A stretch of 64,000 bases of DNA from Gallionella sp. (GTDB lineage Bacteria > Pseudomonadota > Gammaproteobacteria > Burkholderiales > Gallionellaceae): assembly GCA_003153155.1 (NCBI GenBank), contig PLWV01000006.1, forward strand, positions 1 to 64,000. The letters are read 5' to 3'. Positions 36,123 to 44,534 of this stretch are shown here, in pieces. A model generated the notes under the pieces. That model was not told the origin of the DNA. It ran no database searches and was given only the letters and a program-made list of their open reading frames with translations. Positions within the stretch are counted from its first letter, which is position 1; the number at the start of each line of letters is the position of its first letter. Position numbers and translations under genes: made by a program.

Positions 36123-37358
36123 ATGGAATCCTCTGTCTCACTGGAATTGGCCAAGCACGCACTGTTGATGTTCGGCATCATCCTTGCCGTTGGAACTTTC
36201 TCCGGTTTGATCGCCCGGCTGGTGCGGATACCCGATGTGGCGGTGTTTCTGCTGGTGGGCATGTTGCTCGGACCCGGCGTGTTGGGACTGGTGAACATCA
36301 AGGCCGATTCCACCATCAATCAGTTGATCCTGATTTTCGGCTCCAGCTACATCTTGTTTGACGGCGGTGCCTCGATCCGCCTCAAGGTGTTGAAAGAAGT
36401 GTGGATCACCATCGTGATAATTTCCACCGCCGGGGTGCTGATTACTGCCGCCATCACCGGGGTGGCTGCCTATTACTTCCTTGGGGTTGCGCCTATCGTC
36501 GCACTGCTGCTCGGCGCCGTGATCGCCTCCACCGATCCGGCTACGCTGGTTCCCGTATTCAAACAGGTGCGCATCAAGGAGCGCGTGGCTCAGACAGTGA
36601 TGAGCGAATCTGCTTTCAACGACGCGATGGGCGCCATCCTCACCTTCACCGTGCTGGGTGTGGCGATGGGTGCGGGTGAATTCTCTATTGGCGATGCTAT
36701 CACCGACCTGTTCAAACAATCGCTGCTAGGTATCCTCATCGGCGGGGTATTGGGTTATCTGGCGGCTTTTTTTATCGCGCATGAAAAATTCGGTTTCCTC
36801 TCCGAATTCGCCCCGGTGGTCACCTTGATGGCGGTGATCGGCGCTTACATGGGTGCAGATGGACTTCAATCCAGCGGATTCATGGCGGTGTTCGTGTTCG
36901 GCATCATGCTCGGCAATCAGGAATCGCTGGGCTTCAAGCTCACCCAGCATGAAGATAACCTACTGGAAGACTACGTGATGACTACTGCCTTCATCATGCG
37001 CTTGTTTATCTTCATCCTGCTTGGCACGCAGGTGGATTTCGGCCTGATGAACCAATACCTATACAGCGGCGTGGCGGTGGTGATCGTGTTCATGCTGGTG
37101 GCACGCCCGGTCACCGTGTTCCTGTGTGCCTTGCCAGACCGACGCGCCAAGTGGAGCTTCAGGGAGCTAGCGTTCATGTGCTGGACGCGCGAGACCGGAG
37201 TAATTCCCGGCGCGCTGGCCGGCATGCTGGTGGGTATGAAAGCACCCGGCGCGCAGATCATCGCCTCGGTGACTTTCATCGCCATCCTGATGACCATATT
37301 GATTCAGGCGACTACCACCAAGTGGCTGGCGAAGAAGCTGGGGTTGCTGGTGGAATAA
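36123..37358 (+). CDS. Cation:proton antiporter (CPA1, NhaP-type)
   Basis: A 411-residue inner-membrane antiporter with about 12-13 hydrophobic helices, exchanging Na+ or K+ for H+. VAVFLLVGMLLGPGVLG is near the N-terminus; ASTDPATLVPVF and MSESAFNDAMGAIL carry the conserved Asp residues of the ion-binding site (the ND pair). CWTRETGVIPGALAGMLVG is the late conserved region. The ATG at 36123 follows AAGGACGCA. An upstream extension of the frame is not membrane-like. No C-terminal TrkA domain is present. Confidence 0.9.
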   Translation: MESSVSLELAKHALLMFGIILAVGTFSGLIARLVRIPDVAVFLLVGMLLGPGVLGLVNIKADSTINQLILIFGSSYILFDGGASIRLKVLKEVWITIVIISTAGVLITAAITGVAAYYFLGVAPIVALLLGAVIASTDPATLVPVFKQVRIKERVAQTVMSESAFNDAMGAILTFTVLGVAMGAGEFSIGDAITDLFKQSLLGILIGGVLGYLAAFFIAHEKFGFLSEFAPVVTLMAVIGAYMGADGLQSSGFMAVFVFGIMLGNQESLGFKLTQHEDNLLEDYVMTTAFIMRLFIFILLGTQVDFGLMNQYLYSGVAVVIVFMLVARPVTVFLCALPDRRAKWSFRELAFMCWTRETGVIPGALAGMLVGMKAPGAQIIASVTFIAILMTILIQATTTKWLAKKLGLLVE

Positions 37359-37371
37359 ACCTGAAAATAAA

Positions 37372-38001
37372 TCAACCCTTCCGCAACACGATCCCGCGAA
37401 ACCAGCCTCCGGCGAGCAACGGCACGTCGCTGACCACCTGTAGTTGTGGCACTACACTTAACACCTCTTCAAACACTACATCCATCCTTGTGGCAATGCG
37501 GCGCGACAATGGATTGAGCGCGCGGCGCAGCGGGGCGGTTTGTTGCGGACGCAGAAATTTGTCGAGAATGATGATGGTGCCGCCGGGTTTGAGCACGCGT
37601 GCCGCCTCACTCAGACATTGCGCGGGTTGCGGCACGACGGCAAGGATGAGGTGCAGCACGACGTGATCGAAATGCGCATCGGCAAACGGCAAGGCCATGC
37701 TGTCGCCTAACACCCACTCCACTTGCAAACCTGCGCCACGCGGCTTGGCTCGCTCCAGCATTGCGGCATTGAAGTCGATCGCGGTGTAGTGATGCAGTTT
37801 CGGCAGCAAGGGTAGATCAAGACCCGTTCCGATACCGCTTAACAACACTTTCTTTGCCTGATCTGCCGGCAAAGTGCGCAGCGACTGGGTGCGCGCGCGC
37901 AACAGCGGACGCGACACCACCAGATCGTAGAGCGGCGCGATCAGGCTGTAGCTCCATCTGAGCATGGGGTTTTCGCGGTAGGGCTGGTCGTGTGGGCTCA
38001 T
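37372..38001 (-). CDS. Class I SAM-dependent methyltransferase
   Basis: A 209-residue Rossmann methyltransferase. Motif I is VLLSGIGTGLDLPLLP, the acidic end of strand 2 is AIDFNAAML, and ALPFADAHFDHVVLHLIL and RVLKPGGTIIILDKF are the later motifs. The family includes phospholipid N-methyltransferases and UbiE-like enzymes. The N-terminal YSLIAPLYDLVVSRPL is typical of small-lipid or quinone methyltransferases, but the substrate cannot be fixed. It converges with the antiporter gene. Confidence 0.85.
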   Translation of the reverse strand: MSPHDQPYRENPMLRWSYSLIAPLYDLVVSRPLLRARTQSLRTLPADQAKKVLLSGIGTGLDLPLLPKLHHYTAIDFNAAMLERAKPRGAGLQVEWVLGDSMALPFADAHFDHVVLHLILAVVPQPAQCLSEAARVLKPGGTIIILDKFLRPQQTAPLRRALNPLSRRIATRMDVVFEEVLSVVPQLQVVSDVPLLAGGWFRGIVLRKG

Positions 38002-38032
38002 GGCAAATTATCCATTAGAACCGCACCCGTTT

Positions 38033-38128
38033 CTTCCCCTTGCAAGGGGGAAGGTTAGGATGGGGGTTGGCTCGGTGGAAGTGCTGCGTTTCTACCCCCT
38101 CCCTAGCCCTCCCCCTGCAAGGGGGAGG
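38033..38128. repeat. Two GC-rich palindromes between oxyR and the methyltransferase
   Basis: 21-bp palindromes lie at 38033-38053 (starting CTTCCCCTTGCAAGG) and 38108-38128 (starting CCTCCCCCTGCAAGG). They are direct relatives of each other and similar to the palindrome translated in hemY. They could form a REP-type pair. Confidence 0.7.
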
Positions 38129-38157
38129 GGGCATTGGGCATAACGGATTATCTGGGT

Positions 38158-39063
38158 TCATGACAAATGTCGGACTCCAGTGATTTTGGTTTGAGCAATG
38201 GCTTTGGTCAACGCCTCGATAGCCTGCCCGCGAGCAAAGCTCTTGCGCCATGCCAGCGCGATCCGCCGTGACGGTGCGGGATTGGTGAATGGAATTACCT
38301 TCAGTAACTTGCTGCGATAGCGCGCGCTGTTGGCCGAAGCGGGCAGAACTGTGATGCCCAGACCGGAAGCGACCATATTGCGTATTGTTTCCAGCGAAGT
38401 ACCCTGCTGAATCTCCGCGCCTTTACGGTTGAGTTCCGGGCAGGCTTCGGCAACCTGATTGCTGAAGCAATGCCCGGAATCGAGCAGCAGCACTTTTTCA
38501 GCGGAAAGTTCCTGTGCCTTGATGCTGCGCCGATTGGCCCAGTGATGGTCATTGCTGACCACCACCTCGAACTGCTCGTCATACAAGGGTTGAGTAAGGA
38601 TGCCTGCATCGCCGAACGGCAACGCGATGATAATGGCATCCAGCTTGCCGTTGCGCAGCAAGTTGTCCAGATTGTTTGTTATATTCTCCTCCACTTCCAG
38701 CGGCATTTTCGGGGCGAGTTTTTTCAGTGCAGGAATCAGATCGGGCAGCAGATAGGGGCCGACGCTGTAGATGATGCCGACACGTAATGTGCCGGCCAGT
38801 TGGTCGTTGCCCTGCCTGGCGATTTCACGGATGCGCGCGGCCGCTTCCAAGGTGCGCTGGGCTTGCTCGACGATCTGCGCGCCGATTGGTGTGATGGAGA
38901 CTTCGCTTTTGCCGCGCTCGAAGATCTGCACACCCAGTTCCTCTTCGAGCTTCTGTATTGCCAGCGATAACGCGGGCTGGCTGATGAAGGACTTTTCTGC
39001 GGCGCGGCGGAAATTGAGTTCCTGCGCGACCGCGACGATATAACGCAGTTCGTTGAGAGTCAT
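38158..39063 (-). CDS. oxyR: Hydrogen peroxide regulator OxyR (LysR family)
   Basis: A 301-residue LysR-type activator. The helix-turn-helix is at residues about 18-37 (FRRAAEKSFISQPALSLAIQ). The redox pair is visible as GHCFSNQVAEAC, two Cys nine residues apart as in E. coli OxyR Cys199/Cys208, so a disulphide switch is expected. The start at 39063 is preceded by CTAGGAGATATC; the frame is open far upstream, but that part overlaps the catalase gene. It is divergent from catalase with a 129-bp shared region. Confidence 0.94.
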   Translation of the reverse strand: MTLNELRYIVAVAQELNFRRAAEKSFISQPALSLAIQKLEEELGVQIFERGKSEVSITPIGAQIVEQAQRTLEAAARIREIARQGNDQLAGTLRVGIIYSVGPYLLPDLIPALKKLAPKMPLEVEENITNNLDNLLRNGKLDAIIIALPFGDAGILTQPLYDEQFEVVVSNDHHWANRRSIKAQELSAEKVLLLDSGHCFSNQVAEACPELNRKGAEIQQGTSLETIRNMVASGLGITVLPASANSARYRSKLLKVIPFTNPAPSRRIALAWRKSFARGQAIEALTKAIAQTKITGVRHLS

Positions 39064-39084
39064 GTCGATATCTCCTAGTGATTT

Positions 39085-39131
39085 GTATAGTAAATCACAT
39101 TCGTTTAAACAATCAATTAGATTTATTGATT
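39085..39131. promoter_or_regulatory. Probable OxyR operator between oxyR and catalase
   Basis: AT-rich divergent region. AATCAAT (39111-39117) and ATTGATT (39125-39131) form an exact inverted repeat with a 7-base spacer, a LysR T-N11-A type arrangement. ATAG at 39087-39090 lies on the oxyR side, as in extended OxyR sites. The assignment is inferred from position and symmetry. Confidence 0.45.
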
Positions 39132-39192
39132 CATAAAGCCTAAATTGCGTCCGTGAGCAACGAACCACGCAACCCAATTCAAGGAGAACATC

Positions 39193-40647
39193 ATGAATAA
39201 ATGTCCCGTTATGACTACCGCTGCCGGAAATCCCGTTGGCGACAACCAGAACAGCCTTACCGCCGGCCCTCGCGGCCCGGTGCTGATGGCCGATTATCAA
39301 TTGATGGAGAAAATGGCGCACTTCAACCGCGAGCGCGTCCCGGAGCGGGTCGTCCACGCCAAGGGGACGGGCGCTTACGGAAAGTTCACTGTCACCGGCG
39401 ACATCTCCAAATACACCTGCGCAAAGATTTTTGCCAAGGTGGGCAACAGTTGCGAGACCTTTGCGCGATTTTCGACCGTGGCGGGCGAGTTGGGTTCGCC
39501 CGATACTGCACGTGACCCTCGAGGGTTCGCAGTGAAGTTCTACACCGAAGAGGGCAATTGGGACATGGTGGGCAACAACACGCCGGTGTTCTTTATCCGC
39601 GATCCCCTCAAGTTTTCGGATTTCATCCATTCGCAAAAGCGCGACCCGCAAACCGGGATGCGCGACAACACCATGCAATGGGACTACTGGAGCCTTTCGC
39701 CGGAATCCTTGCATCAAATTACTGCTTTGTTTTCGGATCGCGGCATCCCCGCCACGTTGCGGAATATGCACGGTTTTTCATCGCATACCTTCAGCCTGTG
39801 GAATGAAAAGGGCGAACGCTACTGGGTGAAATGGCACTTCAAAACCATGCAGGGCATCAAAACGCTGACGCAGGCAGAAGCCAACAAAATCGCCGGCGAA
39901 GATTTGGACTATCATCGGCGCGATTTGTTTGCAGCAATCGAACGAGGCGACTTTCCGAAGTGGCGGGTGATGGTGCAAATCATGCCTGAACGCGATGCAG
40001 AAACCTACCCGATCAATCCTTTCGATTTGACCAAGGTGTGGCCGCACAAGGACTATCCGCTGGTTGAAGTTGGTGTGCTGGAACTGAATCGCAACCCGCA
40101 GAATCATTTTGCCGAAGTCGAGCAAGCCGCTTTCGAACCCGGCAATATGCCGCCTGGCATGGGTGCTTCACCGGACAAGGTGCTGCAAGCGCGGTTGTTG
40201 TCCTACCCGGACGCACATCGCTATCGCATCGGGGTGAATTATGCCGCGCTGGACGTCAACAAACCGCGCTGCCCGGGGCATCACTATCACCGTGATGGGC
40301 AGACACGATTCGATGGCAACTTCGGCAGCGCGGTTAACTACCAACCCAACAGCTTCGATGGGCCGATTGAGGATGCCAGGTACAAAGAGCCTCCGCTGAA
40401 AATCTCCGGTGATGCGAATCGCTACGACCACCGCATCGGAAACGACGATTACACTCAGGCAGGCAATTTATTCCGTCTGATGAGTGCCGATCAAAAACGT
40501 CAGTTGATCGACAATCTGGTGGGGGCGATGCGTAGCGTGCCCAAGTTCATTCAGGTGCGCCAATTGAAACACTTCTACAAGGCAGACCCTGATTACGGCA
40601 AAGGCGTGGCGGCGGGCTTGAGCGTTGATGCCAAGGAAATCGTTTAG
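39193..40647 (+). CDS. katA: Heme catalase
   Basis: Dismutates hydrogen peroxide. The 484-residue small-subunit catalase has catalytic His in [12 protein letters not shown], the distal Asn in the region [36 protein letters not shown], and the proximal heme Tyr in [25 protein letters not shown] precedes the ATG. It is divergent from oxyR, followed by a 49-codon ORF and dps on the same strand, so a peroxide-induced unit is likely. Confidence 0.97.
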   Translation: MNKCPVMTTAAGNPVGDNQNSLTAGPRGPVLMADYQLMEKMAHFNRERVPERVVHAKGTGAYGKFTVTGDISKYTCAKIFAKVGNSCETFARFSTVAGELGSPDTARDPRGFAVKFYTEEGNWDMVGNNTPVFFIRDPLKFSDFIHSQKRDPQTGMRDNTMQWDYWSLSPESLHQITALFSDRGIPATLRNMHGFSSHTFSLWNEKGERYWVKWHFKTMQGIKTLTQAEANKIAGEDLDYHRRDLFAAIERGDFPKWRVMVQIMPERDAETYPINPFDLTKVWPHKDYPLVEVGVLELNRNPQNHFAEVEQAAFEPGNMPPGMGASPDKVLQARLLSYPDAHRYRIGVNYAALDVNKPRCPGHHYHRDGQTRFDGNFGSAVNYQPNSFDGPIEDARYKEPPLKISGDANRYDHRIGNDDYTQAGNLFRLMSADQKRQLIDNLVGAMRSVPKFIQVRQLKHFYKADPDYGKGVAAGLSVDAKEIV

Positions 40648-40705
40648 CAGTTAAACCGGCTGCGCTGTCGAATGGATGGCGCAGCCGCCAGTTCAGGAGA
40701 AAATC

Positions 40706-40855
40706 ATGAACACATTGATATATCTTTCACATCAAGGTACGTTACTGCTGCAAACATTTGTGGCAACATTAGCCATGCTGGGGCTGGGCTTGGAAGGGCT
40801 GCCAGCAGAACAGGAAATTCAGTTTATGCAGGAGGCCAAGACTCCGCCTGCTTGA
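40706..40855 (+). CDS. Small 49-residue hydrophobic protein between catalase and dps
   Basis: An ATG at 40706 preceded by CAGGAGAAAATC, a strong ribosome site, opens 49 codons ending TGA at 40853-40855. The product begins MNTLIYLSHQGTLLLQTFVA, has one hydrophobic segment (residues about 13-30, LLQTFVATLAMLGLGLEG) and a polar tail rich in Glu and Gln. This would suit a single-pass membrane peptide. No family is recognised. Its position in a peroxide-stress cluster suggests coexpression with catalase and Dps. Confidence 0.5.
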   Translation: MNTLIYLSHQGTLLLQTFVATLAMLGLGLEGLPAEQEIQFMQEAKTPPA

Positions 40856-40908
40856 TTGGGGTCCGTTGGGCTGAACATCTGTGCATTCTTTAATTGAAGG
40901 AGAACACC

Positions 40909-41403
40909 ATGAGCAAAATAAAAACCAATCCATCCAGCATCAACATCGGCATCTCGGAGAAAGACCGCAAGAAGATCGCCGACGGCCTCGAGCGCATGTT
41001 GGCCGACACCTACACGCTGTATCTCAAGACCCACAATTTTCACTGGAACGTGACCGGGCCGATGTTCCAGACTTTGCACCTGATGTTCATGGCGCAATAC
41101 AACGAAATCTGGATGGCGGTGGACTTGGTTGCCGAGCGCATCCGTGCTCTGGGTTTTCCCGCACCGGGAACCTACAAGGAATTGTCCAGGCTGACCACAA
41201 TCAAGGACAGCAACGGCGTGCCGAATGCAAAAGAAATGATCAGGCAGTTGGTCACCGGACAAGAGTCGGTGGTGCGCACCGCGCGGGAACTTTTGCCGAT
41301 TGCAGAAAAAGCGGGTGACCAGCCAACAGTCGATCTGCTCTCCGCGCGTATGATGGTGCATGAGCAGAATGCGTGGATGTTGCGCAGTTTGCTGGAGGAA
41401 TAA
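40909..41403 (+). CDS. dps: Dps ferritin-like DNA-protection protein
   Basis: A 164-residue dodecameric miniferritin that oxidises and stores Fe(II) with peroxide and coats DNA. The intersubunit ferroxidase ligands are visible in THNFHWNVTGPMFQTLHLMF (His) and the following WMAVDLVAERI (Asp/Glu). The N-terminal tail is Lys-bearing (MSKIKTNPSS). GAAGGAGAACACC precedes the ATG. It is third in the catalase cluster and probably OxyR-regulated. Confidence 0.95.
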   Translation: MSKIKTNPSSINIGISEKDRKKIADGLERMLADTYTLYLKTHNFHWNVTGPMFQTLHLMFMAQYNEIWMAVDLVAERIRALGFPAPGTYKELSRLTTIKDSNGVPNAKEMIRQLVTGQESVVRTARELLPIAEKAGDQPTVDLLSARMMVHEQNAWMLRSLLEE

Positions 41404-41454
41404 ACCCGGAAGGTTCATTAGCCGCATTCAATTTGTCATTGAAACAGAAACCTT

Positions 41455-41508
41455 GCAGGAGCGGGCCATGCCCGCGAATAAGGGTTCGCGGGCATGGCCC
41501 GCTCCTAC
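41455..41508. repeat. REP-like hairpin after dps
   Basis: Arms 41455-41478 and 41485-41508 are complementary at 23 of 24 positions and start GCAGGAGCGGGCCATGCC. They sit between the convergent dps and ubiA genes and could serve as a bidirectional terminator. Confidence 0.8.
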
Positions 41509-41546
41509 ACATACCCTCCGCGATTTCTTTCAGTGCGTCTAAAGCG

Positions 41547-42419
41547 CTACTGGGTGCGTGTCAGATAATCCAGCACAATGCCCACAAACACCGCCGCGCC
41601 CAGCCAGTTGTTGTGCAGGAATGCTGCAAAGCATGCCTCGCGCTGGCGGTGTTTGATCAAGCTGTAGTGGTATAGCGCAATGCCCGCAGCCAGCATCAGC
41701 CCGGCGTAATAAAACCATCCTGAGACTATCATTTGCCCAACCGTTGCAAGCAAGACTAGCGTAATGGCGTAGCAGCTCATCACCGCAGCCACATCGTATT
41801 TGCCGAACAGCAATGCCGAAGAATGGAGGCCGAGATGTATGTCGTCGTCTCTGTCCACCATCGCGTATTCAGTGTCATAGGCTATCGCCCAGAACACATT
41901 GGCGATGAGCAACAGCCACGCCACCAGCGGCACGCTACCTTGCTGTGCGGCGAATGCCATCGGGATGCCGAATCCGAACGCGATGCCGAGATAGGCTTGC
42001 GGAATTGCGAAGTAGCGTTTGCTGAACGGGTAGCTGGCGGCGAGAAATACGGCGGGAACGGAGAGCAGCAGCGTCAATGTGTTGAGCGGAAGTATCAGTA
42101 GCAAAGCGATGAGTGCGAGGATTGCCGCCAGCCACAGCGCTTCGCGCGGGGCGATGCGTCCGCTGGTGACGGGACGATCCCGGGTGCGTTTGACGTGGCG
42201 ATCAAAGTCGCGGTCGGCGTAGTCGTTGATGGCGCATCCGGCGGAGCGCATCAGCACCGTGCCCAGCACGAAGATGAGCACGATGTGCCATGACGGATGC
42301 CCCGCGCCGGCGATCCATACGGCCCACAACGTCGGCCACAGCAGCAGCAGGATGCCGATGGGACGGTTCAATCGGGTGAGTTGCAGGTATAGCGATAGAC
42401 GTTCTGCGAGAGTCATCAC
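41547..42419 (-). CDS. ubiA: 4-hydroxybenzoate polyprenyltransferase
   Basis: Attaches the polyprenyl chain to 4-hydroxybenzoate in ubiquinone synthesis, in the inner membrane. The 290-residue protein has eight to nine hydrophobic helices and both Asp-rich motifs: [19 protein letters not shown] (first) and [13 protein letters not shown] (second). The chorismate lyase ubiC, which makes its substrate, is about 1.6 kb upstream on the same strand, with an unrelated gene between. Confidence 0.97.
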   Translation of the reverse strand: MMTLAERLSLYLQLTRLNRPIGILLLLWPTLWAVWIAGAGHPSWHIVLIFVLGTVLMRSAGCAINDYADRDFDRHVKRTRDRPVTSGRIAPREALWLAAILALIALLLILPLNTLTLLLSVPAVFLAASYPFSKRYFAIPQAYLGIAFGFGIPMAFAAQQGSVPLVAWLLLIANVFWAIAYDTEYAMVDRDDDIHLGLHSSALLFGKYDVAAVMSCYAITLVLLATVGQMIVSGWFYYAGLMLAAGIALYHYSLIKHRQREACFAAFLHNNWLGAAVFVGIVLDYLTRTQ

Positions 42420-42439
42420 TCAATGAAAATTAAAATCGT

Positions 42440-43756
42440 TTAACCGTGCATCAGGTTGAGCTGTTTGGCGATGATGTCGTGATTCAGCCAAAGTACCGGC
42501 GCAGCAGGATTGGATGTCTCATGGAACATCAGTGGCCCGGTTCCTTCCAGCACCAGAGAACTCAACAGGCCGGTAACCAATTCTTTACGGTCCCTATGCA
42601 TCTGGGTGATTTCTTCCGATGTGCCTATCATTATTTCCGCCAGCGCCGCCGAGTTGTCCATCGGCCAGGCTGCGAAATTGCGGAACCCTTTCATCACGCT
42701 GCTTGCGTTGTAGCCATCAATTTTTTGCAATAGGTTTTCGAGCGAGGTGCCTTCCTGCAATAACACGCGACAGGCTTGCCACTGTGCTTCTGCCCAGGCG
42801 CCTCCATTTTCCTTCTTCAATGCCTTGAGCAGCGCGAACAGGGAGAGTTCAACGCCGACGAAGATGTCGGAAGAGTTGGTGCGGATCTCCGGACAGTTGT
42901 AAACCGTGGCCTTGATGCCCCGAGCCCAGGCTGCCTCGGCAACACGTTCAAGGCGCATCTTGGCCGGGCCTTGCGAGTAGTTGGTGTAGGTTTGCCATTG
43001 GTATTGGCCATCGATCAGAATCTCGGTGCCGTGGTAGCCGTAGGCCGTATAGCGCACCTGACCACCGGTCTTTTCCATCCGCGCGCGGATCGCCGCGCTG
43101 CCGTCGATGAGATACTGAAACGTATTCGCGGTGACCTCGTCGAAATTCATCAGGATCAGTTTGCCGAGGTCGCTGTCGAGCAGCGCGCGCGAGGACATGA
43201 AGCGGTCACCCCGACCCTTGTAGATGCGGTTCGCGATGGCAAGAAACACCTTCACCTTGGGAATGCCACCCGCCATGGTATGGGCAAAAAAGACGTTGCT
43301 ACCGTCTGCGATCATGCCATCAAGCTCGGCCATCACCTTGGTCACGGAATCCTTGAAACGTTTTACGCCCGCCTCGCGGCATTTTTCGATGTGTTTCCAA
43401 TCGAGCTTGTCGTCCTGCCAGCTCTTGAGCGTCATGTCGGCAAGCAGATCGGTTGGGGTGGGCCCGCCTGCAGGAGCATCCAGATCGAATCCGGCCATCA
43501 GGGGCACGTTGATAATGCGTCCGCCCAGATTGGACTCGGCCACGGCCAGTTCCTCATCGGTCAGCGGGCGCAAGGCGCTGTTTTCGTCGCGGCGGCCAAC
43601 GGTAATGCCGACAATAGTCATTCCTGCCTTGCGAGCCTCGTTAATCAAGCCGTTGGCGTAACCGCGGCCAAACAGCTCACCGAAGAGCACAAAGACATCG
43701 CCTTTGCGAAAAATATTGGTCTGTGGAATATCACGTAATGAAATGGGTGCGATCAT
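42440..43756 (-). CDS. Conserved protein, FabMG-like enoyl-ACP reductase family (tentative)
   Basis: A 438-residue soluble protein. The N-terminus MIAPISLRDIPQTNIFRKGD and the run FVLFGELFGRGYANGLINEA resemble a Rossmann start with a GRGxxxG-like pattern. This matches my recollection of proteins labelled enoyl-ACP reductase FabMG family in betaproteobacteria. No SDR YxxxK site is evident. The sequence is well-formed, with no breaks or insertions. It lies between ubiC and ubiA; any link to fatty acids or quinones is unproven. Confidence 0.6.
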   Translation of the reverse strand: MIAPISLRDIPQTNIFRKGDVFVLFGELFGRGYANGLINEARKAGMTIVGITVGRRDENSALRPLTDEELAVAESNLGGRIINVPLMAGFDLDAPAGGPTPTDLLADMTLKSWQDDKLDWKHIEKCREAGVKRFKDSVTKVMAELDGMIADGSNVFFAHTMAGGIPKVKVFLAIANRIYKGRGDRFMSSRALLDSDLGKLILMNFDEVTANTFQYLIDGSAAIRARMEKTGGQVRYTAYGYHGTEILIDGQYQWQTYTNYSQGPAKMRLERVAEAAWARGIKATVYNCPEIRTNSSDIFVGVELSLFALLKALKKENGGAWAEAQWQACRVLLQEGTSLENLLQKIDGYNASSVMKGFRNFAAWPMDNSAALAEIMIGTSEEITQMHRDRKELVTGLLSSLVLEGTGPLMFHETSNPAAPVLWLNHDIIAKQLNLMHG

Positions 43757-43976
43757 GAAAATTGACTCCAGTCTGGCGAATTCCGCGAATTGTAATTTGA
43801 ATTGCTAGCCGCATCCTAAAAAACTTGGAAACAGGAAAGCGATGCATAAAATTGCAGTATTGAAACGCAACCGGCACACGTAATATTTTGGAGCAGAAAA
43901 ACAATTCGAACCCGACCCCTTTAATTTCACGCTACAGCCCATAAACCCTCCACACTGGATTCCATGCGCCCTTCAA

Positions 43977-44534
43977 TTAGTGACCCAACTTGTTCCATAC
44001 AGGGTCTGTCAGCAGCAAAATCCCCGGCAAGAATACTTCTGTGACCAGTAGCGGTGCGTCGTGCAAATAGAACAGCGAACGGCGTGCCCATAGACTGTGC
44101 GGCGGGTCACTTAACACTGCAACAGCACGTTGATACAGCGGGTGTGTGTTGCGCAGTGCTTTGTAATGCAGCGGCTTGCGTTCCACCAGCGGATGCGCGA
44201 ACAGCAATGCGCCGAGCGGTTTATTGCCCAGCGTGCGCACGGCCGACCATGCGCTGCGCAGATGTTCGCGGGCGAGCGCGCTGTGCGCGAATACCACCGG
44301 CTGATCGTCGGCATACAAGAACACTTCGCGCGAGTAGGCGTGTTGCTGCGGCACGATACCCAACAGCGCAGATTCGTCCAGCGCGATGCGCGCCAAGCCG
44401 CTGTGCACGCCGCGTACCGCAAAATGCGTGCAACGTTGCTGAATGCGTTGCGTCAAGGAACCGCGATCTCGCAGCCAAGGTGCGAGATCGGCTCCGCAAC
44501 CCAGTGCTGCACCGTGCCAGAATTCGTCAGACAT
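43977..44534 (-). CDS. ubiC: Chorismate-pyruvate lyase
   Basis: Releases 4-hydroxybenzoate and pyruvate from chorismate, the entry to ubiquinone. The 185-residue protein shows APWLRDRGSLTQRIQQR near the N-terminus, SREVFLY, and the C-terminal LVTEVFLPGILL with the conserved Glu and Pro. The ATG at 44534 is the second of two candidates; 44546 would add four residues. It overlaps the end of recG by eight bases. The 220 bp downstream contain no gene that I can see. Confidence 0.88.
   Translation of the reverse strand: MSDEFWHGAALGCGADLAPWLRDRGSLTQRIQQRCTHFAVRGVHSGLARIALDESALLGIVPQQHAYSREVFLYADDQPVVFAHSALAREHLRSAWSAVRTLGNKPLGALLFAHPLVERKPLHYKALRNTHPLYQRAVAVLSDPPHSLWARRSLFYLHDAPLLVTEVFLPGILLLTDPVWNKLGH

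Noticed and set aside
42776-43738. 320-codon plus-strand frame opposite the FabMG-like gene.
   Set aside because: Antisense to a gene with good start and family-like sequence; composition is that of a shadow frame.
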